A DNA stretch of 64,000 nucleotides from Brasenia schreberi (taxonomy: Eukaryota; Streptophyta; Magnoliopsida; Nymphaeales; Cabombaceae). Every line of letters begins with the position of its first letter. Within the stretch, counting starts at the first letter, position 1. A model generated the notes under the pieces. That model saw only the letters and a list, made by a program, of their open reading frames with translations, was not told where the DNA came from and searched no databases. The DNA lies in NCBI GenBank assembly GCA_036023115.1, contig JAYKKT010000073.1, positions 14,323,001 to 14,387,000 of the forward strand, written 5' to 3'. Below are positions 61,811-64,000 of the stretch, piece by piece. The position numbers were made by a program, and so were the translations under genes.

Positions 61811-63055
61811 CGGGTACAGGTTCATTCATTTTGATGAAGGATTATATATATGTGTGTGTGTGTGTGCGCGTGTGTGCGCGCCCGAGAGCCTGCCAAGTGA
61901 GCTAACTCTATGAGTGCAGGGATCACTTAATTTAACTAAGATGAATTGTCCTTGACGAAAAGTTGTTGGTAATGATGACTGATTTCATCACAAATTAAAT
62001 ACTTTTAAAACATATGATCGCAATGAAGCAGGAATAAGATCCATCCTGTTGTATAATATGGCTGAGTATATCAATGGAAATAATGGTTTTTGGAAGTTCT
62101 GGAAAAACGCTGATTTGTACTAGTGACCAAAAGAGATAATCTCTCGCTCCAAATTAAATTTTAGTTTTTTTCGTTTTTAAGTAAAAACACTGGTTTTTAA
62201 CATAAATCCTTGAATTTCAAGAGAGAGAGAGCCCCTATTCTTTATCGTTGCAGAAAAGCAGTCTACGAGAACCGTTCTGCTTGATTTGATAAGACAATGA
62301 CGAAGGGATTATCATCTCAAGGGAGAAAAAAAGAGTGTTTATCTTCCCGGAGGGATTCTGGTTACAATCCTGCAAGTGTAATGTTCAGTCCCGCGATCCA
62401 GCTTTTCTGCATAAACCATTCTATATATATAAGTGTGTAGCGAATCAGGTTCCATTTCAGTTCACGTTGCAAGCACGTACAGTGCATGTTGGCAGCCCCT
62501 TGGTTTTAATAAAAATAATATTTCAACTATGTAATTCAATATTAATTATATAGTCCTTCACTGGATGTGCACTGTTGTTTCAGCATTCGTGAGTTTTAAA
62601 TGTTCACTGCCACGAATATATGTTCTTAACTTTGACAGAAAGAATGTGCATTAACAACTGAAAATTTCAAGCGCAAATGAATATGCGAAGCATTTTGACG
62701 GTATGAATGAATATTGTAGGAAAGAGAAGTGTTGTGTAGGGCCTCCATGAAAGGGAAAATAAGAGACAGTTTGATCCAACAAAGCCCATAGTACACTGGT
62801 ACTGTAGGCCTAGTTCCCGGTTGGCACTATGAAATTAGTATTTCGACGGCCGCCCACGGGCCTAAAACAGTGGGACTCTTTACTGTCCGTTGCAATTGCT
62901 GGAGGTCAAAATCAGGACTTCGAGCTTGGTTAATGTAAGAGCCTGAGACTACAATCGTAGGCTCTTCTATCAAACATGCCCTCCAGAGGCCCCGAACAAT
63001 GGAACCTTTGCCCCTTCTTAAACCATCCATGTTTTGTTGTAAGATCCCCTATCTT
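61811..63055. other. Non-coding stretch
   Basis: It includes a GT/GC run (61849-61881) and a short SINE-like phrase GAGAGCCTGCCAAGTGAGC near 61884. No gene recognised. Confidence 0.4.
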
Positions 63056-63185
63056 CTTTTTTTTTTGTTTTGGTTACAAAAGGAGGTCGAAGCCTATAAA
63101 ACACACCCACACATGCAGCCTCTGGGAGTCAAACTACTAACAACAATGGTATTAGACCACCCTGCTGTTGAGCTAACGTTTTGAG
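63056..63185 (-). mobile_element. tRNA-derived SINE, copy 4
   Basis: A box TAGCTCAACAG (63165-63175, minus strand), B-box region GTTTGACTCCC (63124-63134), then AGGCTTCGACCTCCTTTTGTAA and an A-rich end that reads as a T run on the plus strand. Confidence 0.78.
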
Positions 63186-63469
63186 TGTGACAGACGCTAA
63201 TTTTGTCGAACGGAACGAGATTCAAGAAAGAAAAATGTTCATACAAAATTTTACAAAATTTTCAATCAATTGGGCCCACCTTACGACACAAAGCATACGT
63301 GCCGCCCCCTTTACATAGGTGCTTCACATTGACGGGCACATAAGCTTTGTGTTTTAATGTGGGCCATTTCATCGAAAGATTTTCATGGCACGTAATGTTT
63401 AACTCGTTGGCCTTTATAAATGCCATCTAGATATCAACTCTTTCTCTTTCCTTCTCTCCTTTTTGTTTG

Positions 63470-63568
63470 GGTTAGACATATCTCTTACTATGTGCACTCA
63501 GGTATTGAACTCCTGCCCTTGTGTCAGAGAGTACGGCCTCTTAGCCAGTCAGCTACATGGGGCGACAT
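63470..63568 (-). mobile_element. tRNA-like element with A and B boxes
   Basis: The minus strand shows TAGCTGACTGG (63545-63555) and AGTTCAATACC (63501-63511), 34 nt apart. The body downstream differs from the main SINE family. It could be an old tRNA-derived SINE of another type or a tRNA relic. Confidence 0.5.
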
Positions 63569-63889
63569 CAAATCTTTATTATTAACGTGAATATATTCGC
63601 TTAAAAAAATATTGTAGGAGGCATCTAGACATCATACAACAACTACTAAGTCTTTTCTAACACGTAAAATATGTTTATAGTGAGTGGGTAAGGTCCATGC
63701 CCCGATCTTTTTTACCATTAGAAGAGTGCCGTATAACACCTGTCTTGTGGCATAACTTCTTTTCATGCCTGGTTTGGCATATATTCTTTTAGGACAATCT
63801 TCTTATAAGAACCTATTAGTGGGTTATGCTGCACGTTGCCGTTTGCCGTTTTGGGGGGTCTGGAGAACAATACATGTCTTCGTACATAT

Positions 63890-63891
63890 CC

Positions 63892-63930
<39 letters not shown>

Positions 63931-63932
63931 TG
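63890..63932. repeat. (AT)n(AG)n microsatellite
   Basis: A TA run is followed by a GA run, the order that recurs in this window. Confidence 0.9.
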
Positions 63933-64000
63933 AGTTGACACACTTATATATTAATATATTCAAACAAATCTCAACGATTCAACTTAAGAGATATATAATT

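Noticed and set aside
63636..63662. A further LINE tail (CAACAACTACTAAGTCTTTTC)
   Set aside because: Only about 20 bases resemble the family and no flanking duplication was found.

Overview
This window looks like nuclear DNA of a flowering plant. The evidence is a P-class PPR gene, an F-box gene, a DUF1218 gene, phytocystatin and neprosin relics, copia and plant RTE/L1-type retroelements, tRNA-derived SINEs and many (AT)n/(GA)n microsatellites. The genome is AT-rich and gene-poor here. I cannot name the species. I see no prokaryotic, plasmid or viral features, no CRISPR array and no multi-gene operon-like system.

Layout. 1-3.2 kb: 3' part of a decayed Ty1/copia element that enters from the left edge. 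3.4-15.9 kb: two tandem, badly decayed copies of a neprosin-like gene region, both minus strand. Copy A (about 3.4-11.9 kb) carries a full-length but dead RTE-type LINE with a perfect 15-bp target-site duplication (TSD). Copy B (about 12.3-15.9 kb) lacks that LINE but carries a hAT-like non-autonomous element. 16-21 kb: a second hAT-like element, microsatellites and an L1-type ORF1 relic. 21.8-26.6 kb: an F-box gene whose coding sequence lies in one exon directly after a splice acceptor, probably with a long 5'UTR intron. 26.6-30.3 kb: a second, more degenerate RTE LINE interrupted by a copia fragment. 30.3-34.6 kb: no recognisable gene. 34.65-36.1 kb: an intact intronless PPR gene on the minus strand, with MITE-like elements just upstream. 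37-43 kb: LINE fragments, a 150-bp-arm palindrome and a 2.6-kb degenerate ATT/TTC array. 43-44.7 kb: a SINE, a hAT-like element with perfect 8-bp TSD, and a DUF1218 gene that seems to lack its last part. 45-53 kb: mostly non-coding, with SINE and LINE fragments and tandem duplications. 53.7-54.5 kb: a small C2H2 zinc-finger gene on the minus strand. 55-64 kb: microsatellites, a phytocystatin-like relic, a 2.2-kb 5'-truncated RTE LINE and a cluster of SINEs.

How it fits together. Only three coding units look functional: F-box, PPR and the small zinc-finger protein. DUF1218 is doubtful. They are unrelated single genes in a sea of retroelements. The main story is transposition. One RTE LINE family left at least nine pieces, from 3.4 kb down to about 37 bp, several with clear TSDs. 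At least one tRNA-derived SINE family is also present. The best candidates for something new are the LINE with a doubled 3' end inside one TSD pair, the long palindrome next to the ATT array, the SINE family, and the mosaic neprosin duplication.
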